DNA from: a virus
DNA length: 34,611 nucleotides
Strand: one strand, 5' to 3'
Virus record (IMG/VR): IMGVR_UViG_3300046371_000190
Location: 1 to 34,611 of that record
Below are positions 21,430 to 30,689 of the stretch, one piece after another. Every line of letters begins with the position of its first letter. The first letter of the stretch is position 1. The notes under the pieces were generated by a model that was not told where the DNA came from, did not search any database, and was given only the letters and a program-made list of their open reading frames with translations. Both the position numbers and the translations under genes were made by a program.

Positions 21430-22941
21430 ATGGATTATCGCCAAGCAGCCAAAGACGCGGCACGCAAGTACGGGATAGACCCCGAAATGTTCATGCGTCT
21501 CATACAGCAGGAGAGCAGCTTTAGGCCGGACGTCGTAAGCCCGAAGGGCGCGATCGGCCTCGGCCAGCTCATGCCTGCGACGGCCAAGGAGCTTGGCGTA
21601 GACCCGACAGATCCAATGCAAAACTTGGAAGGCGCTGCAAAGTATCTAAGCCAGCAGCTCAAACGCTTTGGCAGCCCAGAGCTTGCACTGGCCGCGTATA
21701 ACGCTGGGCCAACGCGCGTGGCCAGACTTGGCAGGGTGCCAAATATTGCGGAAACGCAAAACTATGTGAAGACGATTTTAGGAGAAGGGCAAACCACGAT
21801 GGCAACTCCATTCGATAGGGCGCGCGAAGAAGAGCTGCGCATGCAGATGCTGGCCAGCGGAACGGCACCACAAGCAGCGCCACGCGCGCCACTGTCAGCG
21901 CTACGGCAGGATCGCCCGCAGGCAGCGGCAGCACCGCAGCAGCGCAGAAGCGGCTTCGGCGGCATCATGGATTACCTTGGCAAACGAAGCCCGACAACCG
22001 GCCTAAGCAGAGCGGAACAATTTGCTGCGGCGCTCGATCCGCTCATCATGCCGGAGCTGCGGGCTGGCGAGGCGATCAGGGCGCGCGGCACGCAGCGGCA
22101 GGCGACTGCAACGAAGAACAAGACGGTCGAGTATCTGCGCAGGATGGGGTACAACGATTATGCTGATGCCGTGGAGAGCGGGGCAATCGGCGCAAAGGAT
22201 ATTATGAATGCGCTGGTCAGTAAGTCGCTGGAGACGCCGAAGGATACAAGCACAGCGGGCATGAGAGAATATGCTCAAGCTGTTAAGGATGGTTTCAAGG
22301 GTACATTCCTCGACTACAAGACGGCCATCAGCAAAGCTGGCGCGACAAGTGTTAATGTGGGCGGTGATGGAACGTTCCAAGAGTATGGCCAGAAAGAGCT
22401 GGGTAGAAATTATGCCGAAATGGCTGCAGCTGGCCGCGATGCTTCAGCTAATCTTGGCAGAATTGAGTTATTAAGCGACCTGCTTGATGAAAGCGACACC
22501 GGATTAAGCGCAGGTTTCTTGTCACGCGCAAACCAATATTTTGGCGTAGACTTTAGAAGCGGCCCTGCGGCGGCAGCGGAAGCCATAATAAGCCAGCTTG
22601 TGCCAGCGCAGAGGCCAGCCGGTTCTGGCGTTATTTCGGATGCAGACTTGGCTTTGTATAAGGCGTCTTTGCCCGCCATCCAAAACCAGCCAAACGGTAA
22701 CAAGCTTATTATTGGCAGCATGGTTGCAATTACTAAGCACAACCAAAGCGTAGGACGCATCGCGTCTAGAGCGCTTACTGATCCAAACTTTAGCATTCAG
22801 CAGGCAGAAGAGGCTATCGCCGCCCTGCCAGATCCGTTTGAGAGTGTCAGGGGTCTTCTTGGCAGCGGCGCAGATATACCCACGCCGTCCATGACAGAAG
22901 AAGAAGCGCTTAAAATGCTAAACCCACCGAGCGGAGGTTAA
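21430..22941 (+). CDS. Internal virion protein with N-terminal lytic transglycosylase
   Basis: 503 residues. Residues 5-120 are an SLT-type lytic transglycosylase: M-R-L-I-Q-Q-E28-S-S-F, S-P-K-G-A-I-G-L-G-Q-L-M-P-A-T-A, and L-A-L-A-A-Y-N-A-G-P-T-R-V. E28 is the catalytic acid. It cuts peptidoglycan from the inside or during DNA entry to open a channel. The remaining ~370 residues are helical and unlike the SLT domain, as in ejection proteins with a fused muralytic domain. Followed by the third ejection gene with a 1-base gap. Confidence 0.83.
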   Translation: MDYRQAAKDAARKYGIDPEMFMRLIQQESSFRPDVVSPKGAIGLGQLMPATAKELGVDPTDPMQNLEGAAKYLSQQLKRFGSPELALAAYNAGPTRVARLGRVPNIAETQNYVKTILGEGQTTMATPFDRAREEELRMQMLASGTAPQAAPRAPLSALRQDRPQAAAAPQQRRSGFGGIMDYLGKRSPTTGLSRAEQFAAALDPLIMPELRAGEAIRARGTQRQATATKNKTVEYLRRMGYNDYADAVESGAIGAKDIMNALVSKSLETPKDTSTAGMREYAQAVKDGFKGTFLDYKTAISKAGATSVNVGGDGTFQEYGQKELGRNYAEMAAAGRDASANLGRIELLSDLLDESDTGLSAGFLSRANQYFGVDFRSGPAAAAEAIISQLVPAQRPAGSGVISDADLALYKASLPAIQNQPNGNKLIIGSMVAITKHNQSVGRIASRALTDPNFSIQQAEEAIAALPDPFESVRGLLGSGADIPTPSMTEEEALKMLNPPSGG

Positions 22942-22942
22942 C

Positions 22943-24904
22943 ATGGCTGATATGACATACGCCGAAGCCTCTAATGTTCAAGCGGCGATCGCCGCATTGG
23001 AAAAGCTTGAGGCCGCCGGAACGATAAGCGAAGACGGCCAGAAGGCGCTGGACGCTGCACGTAAAAAACGCAAGCCAGCAAGGCAGGCTGAAATTGAAAC
23101 CATCGCCACATATCGCGGCGCGCAGAAAGGCGTCAGCTTAGGTTTGGCTGACGAGATCGCTGGCGCATACCAAGCGGCAAACGAGTTAATCCGCAAGCGC
23201 GACATTGAAGGCGCAAAGGCAGCATATGCAAAATATCGTGACCTTGTACGCCAGCGCGACGAGGCGGCGCAGCTTCTGGCCCCAGAGCAGTTTGCTAAAG
23301 GCGAAGTCGCAGGCGGCGTTGCGGGTGCAGTGTTGCCTGTTGGCACGTCTATGCGTTTGGCTAGAGGATTAGGAACGGCAGGGAAGGTTGCAACTGGCGC
23401 AGGCACAGGTGCAGCGACAGCGACGCTCCCAGAGTTCGCTGGCGGCGAAGGTGGCTTCGGGCCACGCATGGCAGAGGTTTCGCCGTTTACTGCAGCAGCA
23501 GGAGCAACGATTGGCGCTGCTGCGCCAGTGGCGGGTCGCGTGGCTGGCGCAACAACCAGAGGCATTCAAAACATAGTACGCGGCGGCGAAGAGGGATTCA
23601 GCGGGGCTGCGCTGCGCAGAGCTGGCCGTGCGCTGCAGAGGCCACAGGTGGCTGGCCAAGATATTCAAGCGTATTTACGCTCACTTGGCCCAGAGGGAAC
23701 AGTCGCAGACATTGCAGGATCTCCGCGCAGCATGGCGCAGGGGTTGGCCACCATGCAGGGCGAGGGCGCAGACGTCTTACGCAGGCAGCTTGAGCAGCGC
23801 GCAGGCGGTGCAGGAGAGCGCGTAGAACAAGTTATGTCTGAGCGTATCGGCCCCGCGATTGCAGCGTCTGAAGAGCGCGCAGCGCAGGCCATGCGCAAGT
23901 CTTCTGAGCTTGGGCCAATGTATGATGCTGCTATGCAGAGCGGCGCAGAGTTCGACGTCAGCGCGTTGCGTTCTGGCTTGGTTCTGATGGCAGACGACGC
24001 TGCAGCCAACGTCAGAAGCGGCCTAAACGCCGTTCTGCGTGATCTGGGCAAGGAGGGGCCAGTTTCGGCGTCTAAGCTCCACAACGCCCGCAGCGCCTTG
24101 GGTGACGCGATTACGTCTGCCAGAATAGCTGGGCAGAACAACAAAGTCAGACAGTTGATGCCCATATTAGATGATATGGACAGGCGTCTTGACGAAATAC
24201 CAAACTACGCCACAGCGCGCGCCGGATACGCCGAAAGCTCACAGATTGAGCGTGCGGTGGACAATGGGCGCACTGTGTTTGCCGGCGGCCCGACATCCGC
24301 GCTTTCGCCAGAAGACTTGAAGGCGATGCTCGATAAAATGAAACCGCTTGAGCGTGACGCATATGTGAAAGGCGCGAGAGAATACATTGCCGCCCTTATG
24401 GGCACATCAAGAAGCGATGCGGCATCCGCGTGGCAGCAATTTGACAAGTCTTGGAACCGCGAGAAATTGCAGCTTCTGCTTGGCAAGCCGGACGCGGATG
24501 CGGTCACGCAGAGGCTGTTTGCCGAAAAAGAGTTTTCCGGCACGCGCGGCGATGTTTTGGCCGGATCGCAAACTGCTTTCCGAGAAGAGGCCGCAGAAAG
24601 TTTGGCCGACATCAGAGAACCAGACAGCATGCGCAAACCGTCACCCATCGCGCGCGCCTATCAAGGGATGTTCGCCGACCCAGTAAACCGTATGATCGAC
24701 GAGGTGCTTTATGGGGCCAAGCGGTCAAACCTAAATCGAGAGATTGGTGAGTTACTGTCGATGCAGGGCGTAGATCGTGACAGACTGGTGCCTGTTCTGT
24801 TACAAGAGGCCAAGCGGCTTCAAGACCCAACACGCGCGCAACAGATAACGGACGCGCTTGTGACTTTCGGCCTGACAACTTACGGCGCACAAAGCGGAGA
24901 ATAA
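22943..24904 (+). CDS. Large Ala-rich internal virion (ejection) protein
   Basis: 653 residues behind GGAGG. It begins with charged helices (A-A-L-E-K-L-E-A-A-G-T-I-S-E-D-G-Q-K-A), then residues about 110-210 hold Gly/Ala-rich hydrophobic segments (E-V-A-G-G-V-A-G-A-V-L-P-V-G-T, A-A-A-G-A-T-I-G-A-A-A-P-V) that could insert in a membrane. A long charged helical C-terminal half follows. This architecture fits a protein that leaves the capsid with DNA and forms a trans-envelope tunnel. No catalytic motif is visible. It is the last gene before the portal. Confidence 0.65.
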   Translation: MADMTYAEASNVQAAIAALEKLEAAGTISEDGQKALDAARKKRKPARQAEIETIATYRGAQKGVSLGLADEIAGAYQAANELIRKRDIEGAKAAYAKYRDLVRQRDEAAQLLAPEQFAKGEVAGGVAGAVLPVGTSMRLARGLGTAGKVATGAGTGAATATLPEFAGGEGGFGPRMAEVSPFTAAAGATIGAAAPVAGRVAGATTRGIQNIVRGGEEGFSGAALRRAGRALQRPQVAGQDIQAYLRSLGPEGTVADIAGSPRSMAQGLATMQGEGADVLRRQLEQRAGGAGERVEQVMSERIGPAIAASEERAAQAMRKSSELGPMYDAAMQSGAEFDVSALRSGLVLMADDAAANVRSGLNAVLRDLGKEGPVSASKLHNARSALGDAITSARIAGQNNKVRQLMPILDDMDRRLDEIPNYATARAGYAESSQIERAVDNGRTVFAGGPTSALSPEDLKAMLDKMKPLERDAYVKGAREYIAALMGTSRSDAASAWQQFDKSWNREKLQLLLGKPDADAVTQRLFAEKEFSGTRGDVLAGSQTAFREEAAESLADIREPDSMRKPSPIARAYQGMFADPVNRMIDEVLYGAKRSNLNREIGELLSMQGVDRDRLVPVLLQEAKRLQDPTRAQQITDALVTFGLTTYGAQSGE

Positions 24905-24905
24905 C

Positions 24906-26996
24906 ATGCAACCACAGCCAAAAGATCGCCGTGAAATCGAAAGCATCGTGCAGAACGCGATCAGCGAGGCCGTTGACTTCGTTGAAAGCGAGATCAGCGA
25001 AGACCGCATAAAGGCGCAGCGCTACTACGACGGCGAGGTTGATATTGGCCACGAAGACGGGCGCAGCAAGGTTGTGTCAACGAAGGTGCGCGATACGATC
25101 CGCTCTGTGAAGCCAAGCCTGATGCGGATCTTCATGTCCACCGCGAGGCCGGTAGAGTTTATCCCGAAGGGGCCAGAAGACGTTGCGCTGGCTGAGCAGG
25201 CCACCAGCTACATCCAGCACGAGTTTACGCGCTTGAACGGCTACCGCGTTCTAAACGACGCCTTCCAAGACGCCATGGTGAAGAAGCAGGGCATCGTGAA
25301 AGCATATTGGCACGACTACCCCGTTGCGGAAATATACACCTACACCGACTTGTCTGATGACGAATACACGTTTCTGATCCAAGAGGATAACGTGGACGTG
25401 ATCGAGCATACGATGGAAATGTCGATCGAGGTGGACGAGATGGGCATGCAGATCGAGCTTCCTGTCCATTCGGTCAAGATTAGCCGCACTGAAATGAAGG
25501 GCGAGCTGCGTATCGAAAGCATCCCGCCAGAAGAGTTTTTCGTAAACCGCGACTGCCGGTCATTTGATGACGCATATGTCGTGGCGCACCGCACAGATAT
25601 GCGCGTCGGCGATCTGGTAGAGATGGGCTTCGACTTCGAGGTCATATCCAACCTGACGCCGTTTGACGGCACAAACGACATGTCTGGCGCAGAGGTGCTT
25701 GAGCGCCAAGGCTACGAGGAAGACTTGTCAGACGAAGACGAGCTAGACCCATCCATGAAGCTTGTGGGCATCACGGAAGCCTATATGCGTATGGATGTGG
25801 ACGGAACCGGCGTGCCGGTGCTGTACAAGTTTCTTTGCGGCGGCACATCATACGAGCTGCTAGACTTCATGCCGTGTGACGAGATCCCGTTTGCCAAGTT
25901 TGAGATCGACCCAGAGCCACACAGCTGGTACGGACACAGCCTTTCTGAGCTGGTGGAAAACGATCAAGACGCCGCGACGTCTATTCTGCGCGGCATCTTA
26001 GATAACGTGGCGATGACCAACAATCCGCGCATTGGGATCGTGGACGGCGCAGTAAATATCGACGATGTGCTAAATAACGAGATCGGGTCACTTGTGCGGA
26101 TGCGCCAAGCTGGATCTGTGCAGGATCTCAGCGTGCCGTTTGTTGCCGGCCAGACGCTGTCTGCGTTGGCGTATATGGATCAGCTGACCGAGCAGAAGAC
26201 GGGCGTCACAAGCGCCTCTGTGGGGCTTAATCCTGACGCGCTACAGTCTACCACCAAAGCAGCCGTTCAGGCGTCTGTGCAGGCCGCTGCGGGCCAGACA
26301 GAGGTGATGGTGCGCAACTTGGCTGACGGCCTGCGCGACCTGTTTGGCGTCATGCTGCGCCTGATGAATAAGAATATGGACGAGCAGAAGATGATGCGGA
26401 TGAACGGGCAGTTTGTGCCAGTCGATCCGCGTGTCTGGGATACGTCGATGGACATCAGCATCAACGTCGGGCTTGGCACTGGCCGCGAAGAAGAGAAGCA
26501 GATGGCGTTACAGCAGGCGTTGCAGATGCAGCAGATGGTTTACCAGCAATATGGGCCAATGAACGGCTTGGTATCGCTGACCAATATCCGCAATACGCTG
26601 GCAGACAGTCTGGCGCTGTCAGGCGTGCGCAATGCCGACCGCTACTTCGCGCCGATTACGCCGGAAATCGAGATGCAGATGCTGCAGATGCAGCAGCAAC
26701 AGCAGGCGCAGATGGCGCAGCAGGGTCAGGCGCAAGATCCAAACGCCGCATTCCTGCAGGCTGAGCAGATCAAGGCGCAGGGCAAGATGCAGTCAGATAT
26801 GATGAAGCTGCAGCTCGACGCGCAGAAAGCGGCGGCAGATGATGATCTGAAGCGTGACCAGATGGCTCAGGATCTTATGGTAGATGCCGCTAAGATATAT
26901 GGCCAATACGGCACCGCCGTAGACGTGGCGCGCGTGAAGGCGGAGCAGGATAAAATGCGCATGATCGGCGGCATGGCTCAGGGTACGCCTCAATGA
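24906..26996 (+). CDS. Portal protein (P22-like)
   Basis: 696 residues, near the P22 portal length. N-terminal residues carry R-Y-Y-D-G-E-V-D, followed by V-S-T-K-V-R-D-T-I-R-S-V-K-P-S-L-M-R-I-F and E-F-I-P-K-G-P-E-D; the core includes D-A-M-V-K-K-Q-G-I-V-K and P-P-E-E-F-F-V-N-R-D. These are characteristic of P22/SU10-type portals. The last ~140 residues are Gln/Met-rich and probably form the barrel helix. The portal ring is the vertex for packaging, adaptor docking and ejection. It starts one base after the previous stop and overlaps the next ATG by four. Confidence 0.88.
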   Translation: MQPQPKDRREIESIVQNAISEAVDFVESEISEDRIKAQRYYDGEVDIGHEDGRSKVVSTKVRDTIRSVKPSLMRIFMSTARPVEFIPKGPEDVALAEQATSYIQHEFTRLNGYRVLNDAFQDAMVKKQGIVKAYWHDYPVAEIYTYTDLSDDEYTFLIQEDNVDVIEHTMEMSIEVDEMGMQIELPVHSVKISRTEMKGELRIESIPPEEFFVNRDCRSFDDAYVVAHRTDMRVGDLVEMGFDFEVISNLTPFDGTNDMSGAEVLERQGYEEDLSDEDELDPSMKLVGITEAYMRMDVDGTGVPVLYKFLCGGTSYELLDFMPCDEIPFAKFEIDPEPHSWYGHSLSELVENDQDAATSILRGILDNVAMTNNPRIGIVDGAVNIDDVLNNEIGSLVRMRQAGSVQDLSVPFVAGQTLSALAYMDQLTEQKTGVTSASVGLNPDALQSTTKAAVQASVQAAAGQTEVMVRNLADGLRDLFGVMLRLMNKNMDEQKMMRMNGQFVPVDPRVWDTSMDISINVGLGTGREEEKQMALQQALQMQQMVYQQYGPMNGLVSLTNIRNTLADSLALSGVRNADRYFAPITPEIEMQMLQMQQQQQAQMAQQGQAQDPNAAFLQAEQIKAQGKMQSDMMKLQLDAQKAAADDDLKRDQMAQDLMVDAAKIYGQYGTAVDVARVKAEQDKMRMIGGMAQGTPQ

Positions 26997-27235
26997 GCGC
27001 TGACATCCGCATACAAGCCGATGACGCAAAGCGGCTAAAGAATGACACGGCGTTTCAGACGTTCGTGGACGATGTTCGCGAAGAGCAAATGCGCATCTTC
27101 GCCAACAGCGCAGCCTCTGACATAGAGATGCGCGAGGAGGCGCACGCGATACTGCGTGCGTTAAACAAGATCGGTGACGCACTCGACGCTGCGATTGCAG
27201 CAGAGGTCATTTTAGATCGCAAACGAAGGAACTAG
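26993..27235 (+). CDS. Small helical protein between portal and scaffold
   Basis: 80 residues, charged and helical throughout (I-R-I-Q-A-D-D-A-K-R-L-K-N-D, R-E-E-Q-M-R-I-F-A-N-S). Overlaps the portal stop by four bases (ATGA). Small ORFs in this position occur in many SU10-type phages, without a known function. It could assist portal incorporation or scaffold nucleation, which is inference from position. Confidence 0.6.
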   Translation: MSADIRIQADDAKRLKNDTAFQTFVDDVREEQMRIFANSAASDIEMREEAHAILRALNKIGDALDAAIAAEVILDRKRRN

Positions 27236-27239
27236 CACC

Positions 27240-28223
27240 GTGGAAGCGACTAGCCTAGATAATGCCGTAGAGGCAATGTTGGCCCCAGAGCCAAGTGAAG
27301 AAAATCAAAGCGAAGCAGTGGAAGCAGCTGAAGCGCCATCTCAAGACGTTGAGAGCGAGGCAGTTGAAGATGTTGCAGAGAGCGATGATGACGTCGAGGC
27401 ATCCGGCGATGACATAGAAGACGCAGAATATGTCGAAGATGACCAAATTGATGACGACGACCTAGTAGAGGCGGCTGAAGACACCAACCTTATCCCCGTT
27501 AAAATTAACGGCAAAGAAGAGCGTTGGACACTGGATCAGTTAAAGCAATCTGCGGCGGGTCAGGGTTACATCAATCAAAAAATGCAGGAAAATGCTGCCT
27601 TGGAAAAGCAATACAAGCAGCAGGCTCAAGCATTGGCCCAACAGCAGCAACAAGTCTTGGCTATGTATCAACAAGCCCAGCAAGGTGGTCTGCAAGCCCC
27701 AACCCCACCGTCGAAAGAGCTTTTTGACCAAGATCCAATCGGATACATGGAAGCGAAGCTCACATATGACGAGGCAAAGGCCGCGCACGACCAGCAATTA
27801 ATTCAGTTGCAGGGAATGCAGCAGCAGCAAGCGCAGCAAAGTCAAGCGGCTAGACAAGCCTACCTTGCAGAGCAAGCGGAAGTGCTGAAGCAGTATATCC
27901 CTGAGATCGCAGATCCCGAAAAAGGCGAAAAGCTGAAGGCGGGTATCATGGACGCAGGCATCCACTACGGCTTCACGCCGGAGGAGATGGCTGGCGTATC
28001 CGATGCGAGATATGTGCGGGCGTTAAACGACGCGCGCAAGTATCGTCAACTGGTTGCCAACAAACAGAAGTCACAGTCAAAAGCTGATGGCGTTCGACCC
28101 GTTGTTAAGGCTGGCGCAAAGAAACGCCCAGACGGACAGGCTGCTACCCGTAAAAAAGCGCATCAGCGCTTGCAGAAGACAGGCTCAATCGATGACGCAT
28201 TGAGCTTGATGTTAAAAAGCTAA
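27240..28223 (+). CDS. Capsid scaffolding protein
   Basis: 327 residues from a GTG preceded by AAGGA. The layout is that of scaffolds: a very acidic N-terminal ~85 residues (runs of D and E), a Gln-rich coiled coil (about 110-220), and a basic C-terminus (K-K-R-P-D-G-Q-A-A-T-R-K-K-A-H-Q-R-L) with a final helix. The basic C-terminal helix usually binds the capsid protein. It lies between portal and capsid genes, as expected. It may be removed or degraded on packaging; no protease gene is evident nearby. Confidence 0.83.
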   Translation: MEATSLDNAVEAMLAPEPSEENQSEAVEAAEAPSQDVESEAVEDVAESDDDVEASGDDIEDAEYVEDDQIDDDDLVEAAEDTNLIPVKINGKEERWTLDQLKQSAAGQGYINQKMQENAALEKQYKQQAQALAQQQQQVLAMYQQAQQGGLQAPTPPSKELFDQDPIGYMEAKLTYDEAKAAHDQQLIQLQGMQQQQAQQSQAARQAYLAEQAEVLKQYIPEIADPEKGEKLKAGIMDAGIHYGFTPEEMAGVSDARYVRALNDARKYRQLVANKQKSQSKADGVRPVVKAGAKKRPDGQAATRKKAHQRLQKTGSIDDALSLMLKS

Positions 28224-28243
28224 CTCCTTGAAAGGAAACGACA

Positions 28244-29200
28244 ATGGCCCAACCGGCAAATACATTCGACACATATGATTCCGTAGGAATCCGTGAAGAT
28301 TTGGCAGATGTAATCTACAATGTAGACCCATCTGAGACACCGTTTTACAGCAAGTCTGCTAAAACAAAAGCTAAAAACACTCTGGTTGAGTGGCAAACAC
28401 AAGCGTTGCGCGCGTCAGCCGTAAACGCTCACATTGAAGGTGACGCGACATCTGCCGATGCCGTTACGCCGACTGTGCGCCTCGGAGCGAGAACCCAGAT
28501 TTTTAAGAACGCTGTGGTTATTTCCGATACCGATGAAGCAGTAGACAATGCTGGCCGCGCCAAAGAAATGGCGTATCAAACATTGCTTATCGCTAAAGAG
28601 CAGAAGCTAGACATCGAGAAGGCGTTGTTTGCCAACCAAGGAAACGTAGTAGGGTCAAACACTGCTGCGCGTAAAACTGGTGGTGTACCATCATGGTTGA
28701 TTACAAACGTAAACTTCCAGTCTGGTAACTCTGGTGCAAACCCAACCGGCGACGGCACAGACGCGCGTACAGACGACGGCACTCCAACTGCGTTTTCGCA
28801 GGCCAAGTTTGACGACGTTATGCAGTCAATCTGGGAAGAAGGCGGCAAGCCAGATACAGTGTATCTGTCAGCCTTCCAGATGAATGTTGCTTTGGGCTTT
28901 ACTGGTAACAACAACCAGCGCTCAGCGGTGCAAGCCGGTGACGAGACTGTGGTCAAGTCGCTCGCGGTATATGTGACACCGTGGGGAACCGTGCAGTTCA
29001 TGCCGTCACGCGAAAACCGCAGCCGTGACGTGTTCGTGTTGCAAGACAACATGTGGGAATGCGCAGTATTGCGTGGAACCAAGAACGTTGCCTTGGCCAA
29101 AAATGGCGACAACACTACACGTCAGGTGACAACAGAGCTGGCGCTTTGCTCGAAAAACGAGAAAGCCAACGGCGCAATTTACGACAACACCACATCGTAA
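28244..29200 (+). CDS. Major capsid protein (DUF5309/SU10-like)
   Basis: 318 residues behind AAAGGAAA. Starts with Q-P-A-N-T-F-D-T-Y-D-S-V-G-I-R-E-D-L-A-D-V-I-Y-N-V-D-P-S-E-T-P-F-Y-S, with E-W-Q-T-Q-A-L and N-A-V-V-I-S-D-T-D-E-A-V-D, matching DUF5309 capsid proteins of SU10-type phages. The central N-F-Q-S-G-N-S-G-A-N-P-T-G-D-G-T-D region looks like an exposed loop. HK97-type fold is known for this group. A strong hairpin follows the gene, consistent with high expression of a structural protein. Confidence 0.88.
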   Translation: MAQPANTFDTYDSVGIREDLADVIYNVDPSETPFYSKSAKTKAKNTLVEWQTQALRASAVNAHIEGDATSADAVTPTVRLGARTQIFKNAVVISDTDEAVDNAGRAKEMAYQTLLIAKEQKLDIEKALFANQGNVVGSNTAARKTGGVPSWLITNVNFQSGNSGANPTGDGTDARTDDGTPTAFSQAKFDDVMQSIWEEGGKPDTVYLSAFQMNVALGFTGNNNQRSAVQAGDETVVKSLAVYVTPWGTVQFMPSRENRSRDVFVLQDNMWECAVLRGTKNVALAKNGDNTTRQVTTELALCSKNEKANGAIYDNTTS

Positions 29201-29209
29201 TATACTACA

Positions 29210-29235
29210 AGAGGGGGCGGCTTCACGCCCCCTCT
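29210..29235 (+). terminator. Strong hairpin after the capsid gene
   Basis: A 10-bp perfect GC-rich stem (29210-29219 with 29226-29235) with a 6-nt loop. No T-run follows, so it is either a partial terminator, lowering downstream head-gene expression, or a stabiliser of the capsid message. Read-through would be expected for the following genes. Confidence 0.55.
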
Positions 29236-29253
29236 GCTTAACGAGGGATCGAC

Positions 29254-29445
29254 ATGAAAAAAGTTACAGTTGTAGGCCACAAGGTACACACGTCAATCGG
29301 CAAGCTGGTCAAAGGCGATAACGCCGAGCTGCCAAACGCAGAGGTTGAAACGCTGATGCGCGTTCGCCCAGACGCACTGATCGTCACTGGCGATGTTGAG
29401 CCGGCGCCTGCACCCGCACCAACGAAACGCGCCAAGAAGAAATAA
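29254..29445 (+). CDS. Small head-region protein
   Basis: 63 residues behind GAGGGAT. It has a short beta-rich start (K-K-V-T-V-V-G-H-K-V-H-T), L-P-N-A-E-V-E-T-L-M-R-V-R-P-D-A-L-I-V-T, a Pro/Ala hinge and a basic end (K-R-A-K-K-K). Small proteins of this shape next to capsid genes may decorate heads or complete the head-tail interface. I do not recognise a family. Confidence 0.55.
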   Translation: MKKVTVVGHKVHTSIGKLVKGDNAELPNAEVETLMRVRPDALIVTGDVEPAPAPAPTKRAKKK

Positions 29446-29448
29446 GAC

Positions 29449-29736
29449 ATGGCGAAGATTTCGGAAAAGATCGACTTCGAGCATGACCACATGGTCATCA
29501 AGCAGCGCCATGACGTCAGCCAGTCTCTGAGAGACGCGCAGGCAGCGAAAGACGCTGGCATAGGCATGTCAGGCGAAAACCGGCTTGTGGGCTTCGTAGA
29601 CGGCGCTGTGCTTGGCGCATGGCTCAAGGAAGCCGGTGTGGCGTGGTCTGATACAGAGGCGGCCAAGGAAGTCGTCAAGCGCAAGATGATGTCAGGCGAG
29701 TTTGCCAAGATGCGCGTCTGGGAAGGGTCTTACTGA
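29449..29736 (+). CDS. Conserved 95-residue head-region protein
   Basis: Contains F-E-H-D-H-M-V-I-K-Q-R-H-D-V-S-Q-S-L-R-D-A-Q and G-E-N-R-L-V-G-F-V-D, then a helical end with V-K-R-K-M-M-S-G-E-F-A-K-M-R-V-W. I recognise the K-Q-x-H-D-V-S-x-x-L-x-D pattern from small phage proteins near capsid genes, with no fixed function. It overlaps the next ATG by one base. Confidence 0.6.
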   Translation: MAKISEKIDFEHDHMVIKQRHDVSQSLRDAQAAKDAGIGMSGENRLVGFVDGAVLGAWLKEAGVAWSDTEAAKEVVKRKMMSGEFAKMRVWEGSY

Positions 29737-29969
29737 TGGACGCTGATCTGCTTTGGACGGCGGCATTGACTGCCGGATTGGGCCTGATCGGCTGGGTATT
29801 GAAAAGCGCTGTGGACGAGATGCAGCGCCTCAATATTCTGCTGAACAAGACCCGCGAAGAAATGGCCAAGGATTACGTCACCAAGGCAGACAGCACAGCC
29901 GTCATGGCGCAGATCGTGGCGCGCTTTGATCGAATAGAAGAGAAAATAGACCGCCTGATGGAGCGATGA
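29736..29969 (+). CDS. Membrane-anchored coiled-coil protein
   Basis: 77 residues: one N-terminal membrane segment (about 5-22, L-L-W-T-A-A-L-T-A-G-L-G-L-I-G-W-V-L), then an alpha-helical charged stalk (about 25-77) with heptad-like I/L spacing. It could be a spanin-like or holin-partner protein, or a head/tail membrane contact. No lipobox or signal peptidase site is clear. Starts at the preceding stop (TGATG). Confidence 0.55.
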   Translation: MDADLLWTAALTAGLGLIGWVLKSAVDEMQRLNILLNKTREEMAKDYVTKADSTAVMAQIVARFDRIEEKIDRLMER

Positions 29970-29972
29970 GCC

Positions 29973-30434
29973 ATGATAGACCCCGCCACGGCAATCATGG
30001 CAGCGTCCACCGCGTTCAACGCAATACGCAAGGGCTGCCAGATCGGGCGGGATCTGGAGGGCATGGCTGGCGATCTGGGGCGCTGGTCTAAGGCGATCAG
30101 CGACTTCGACTTTGCAGCGAAGCGCGTAGAAAACCCAAAATGGTATCAGAGCTTCGGCAGCGTCGAGCAGCAGGCGATGGATCTGTTTGTGCAGAAGAAG
30201 CAGCGCGAGAATATGCGCGACGAGCTGCGCAAGATGATTAGCGAAACGCTTGGCCCGTCTGCGTGGCAAGAACTGATCCGCATGGAAAACGACATCCGGC
30301 AGAAGCAGAAAGACGCAATGTATAAGCGCATCGAGCGCAAGGAAACGATCATCGCATGGGCGGCTGGCTTACTGCTGTTTCTGATTTGCGTTGGCGCGCT
30401 GTTTGGCTTTGTCTGGATCGCGGTGCGTCGCTGA
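29973..30434 (+). CDS. Conserved phage protein with C-terminal membrane segment
   Basis: 153 residues. N-terminal I-D-P-A-T-A-I-M-A-A-S-T-A-F-N-A-I-R-K-G, G-R-D-L-E-G-M-A-G-D-L-G-R-W, then a coiled-coil (about 75-120) and one strong TM helix (about 125-150) at the C-terminus. This recurring family in cyanophage- and pelagiphage-type genomes occurs ahead of lysis genes. A tail-anchored, helical role at the membrane during lysis or assembly is possible; no function is known. Its stop overlaps the next ATG (TGATG). Confidence 0.6.
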   Translation: MIDPATAIMAASTAFNAIRKGCQIGRDLEGMAGDLGRWSKAISDFDFAAKRVENPKWYQSFGSVEQQAMDLFVQKKQRENMRDELRKMISETLGPSAWQELIRMENDIRQKQKDAMYKRIERKETIIAWAAGLLLFLICVGALFGFVWIAVRR

Positions 30435-30688
30435 TGGCAGACGGCGTGTCAGGCATAGGATCGGCACCGTTTAACGTGCAGTCAGACATACACCAGCAAA
30501 CGCAATCGCGTGAGCGTATAGAGGCGCATCTGGTGGAGCAGCGGGTAACAAAGGAGCATAGGGCCAACCACACGCATCTGGAGGCGCTTAGGGAGCAGAA
30601 GTTGGATCTGGGCAAGGGTTATGATAAGTTCGGCACCAAGACCAATGCTGACAGGCCGCAAGGCACTAACATCAACATAGAGGTGTAA
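30434..30688 (+). CDS. Small hydrophilic helical protein
   Basis: 84 residues from an ATG overlapping the previous stop; the frame open from 30356 lies inside that gene. The chain is charged and Gln/His-rich (H-Q-Q-T-Q-S-R-E-R-I-E-A-H-L-V-E-Q-R-V) with no membrane segment, ending in a disordered Asn/Ile tail. I do not recognise it. It sits immediately before the holin candidates, where a lysis regulator could lie. Confidence 0.5.
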   Translation: MADGVSGIGSAPFNVQSDIHQQTQSRERIEAHLVEQRVTKEHRANHTHLEALREQKLDLGKGYDKFGTKTNADRPQGTNINIEV

Positions 30689-30689
30689 G

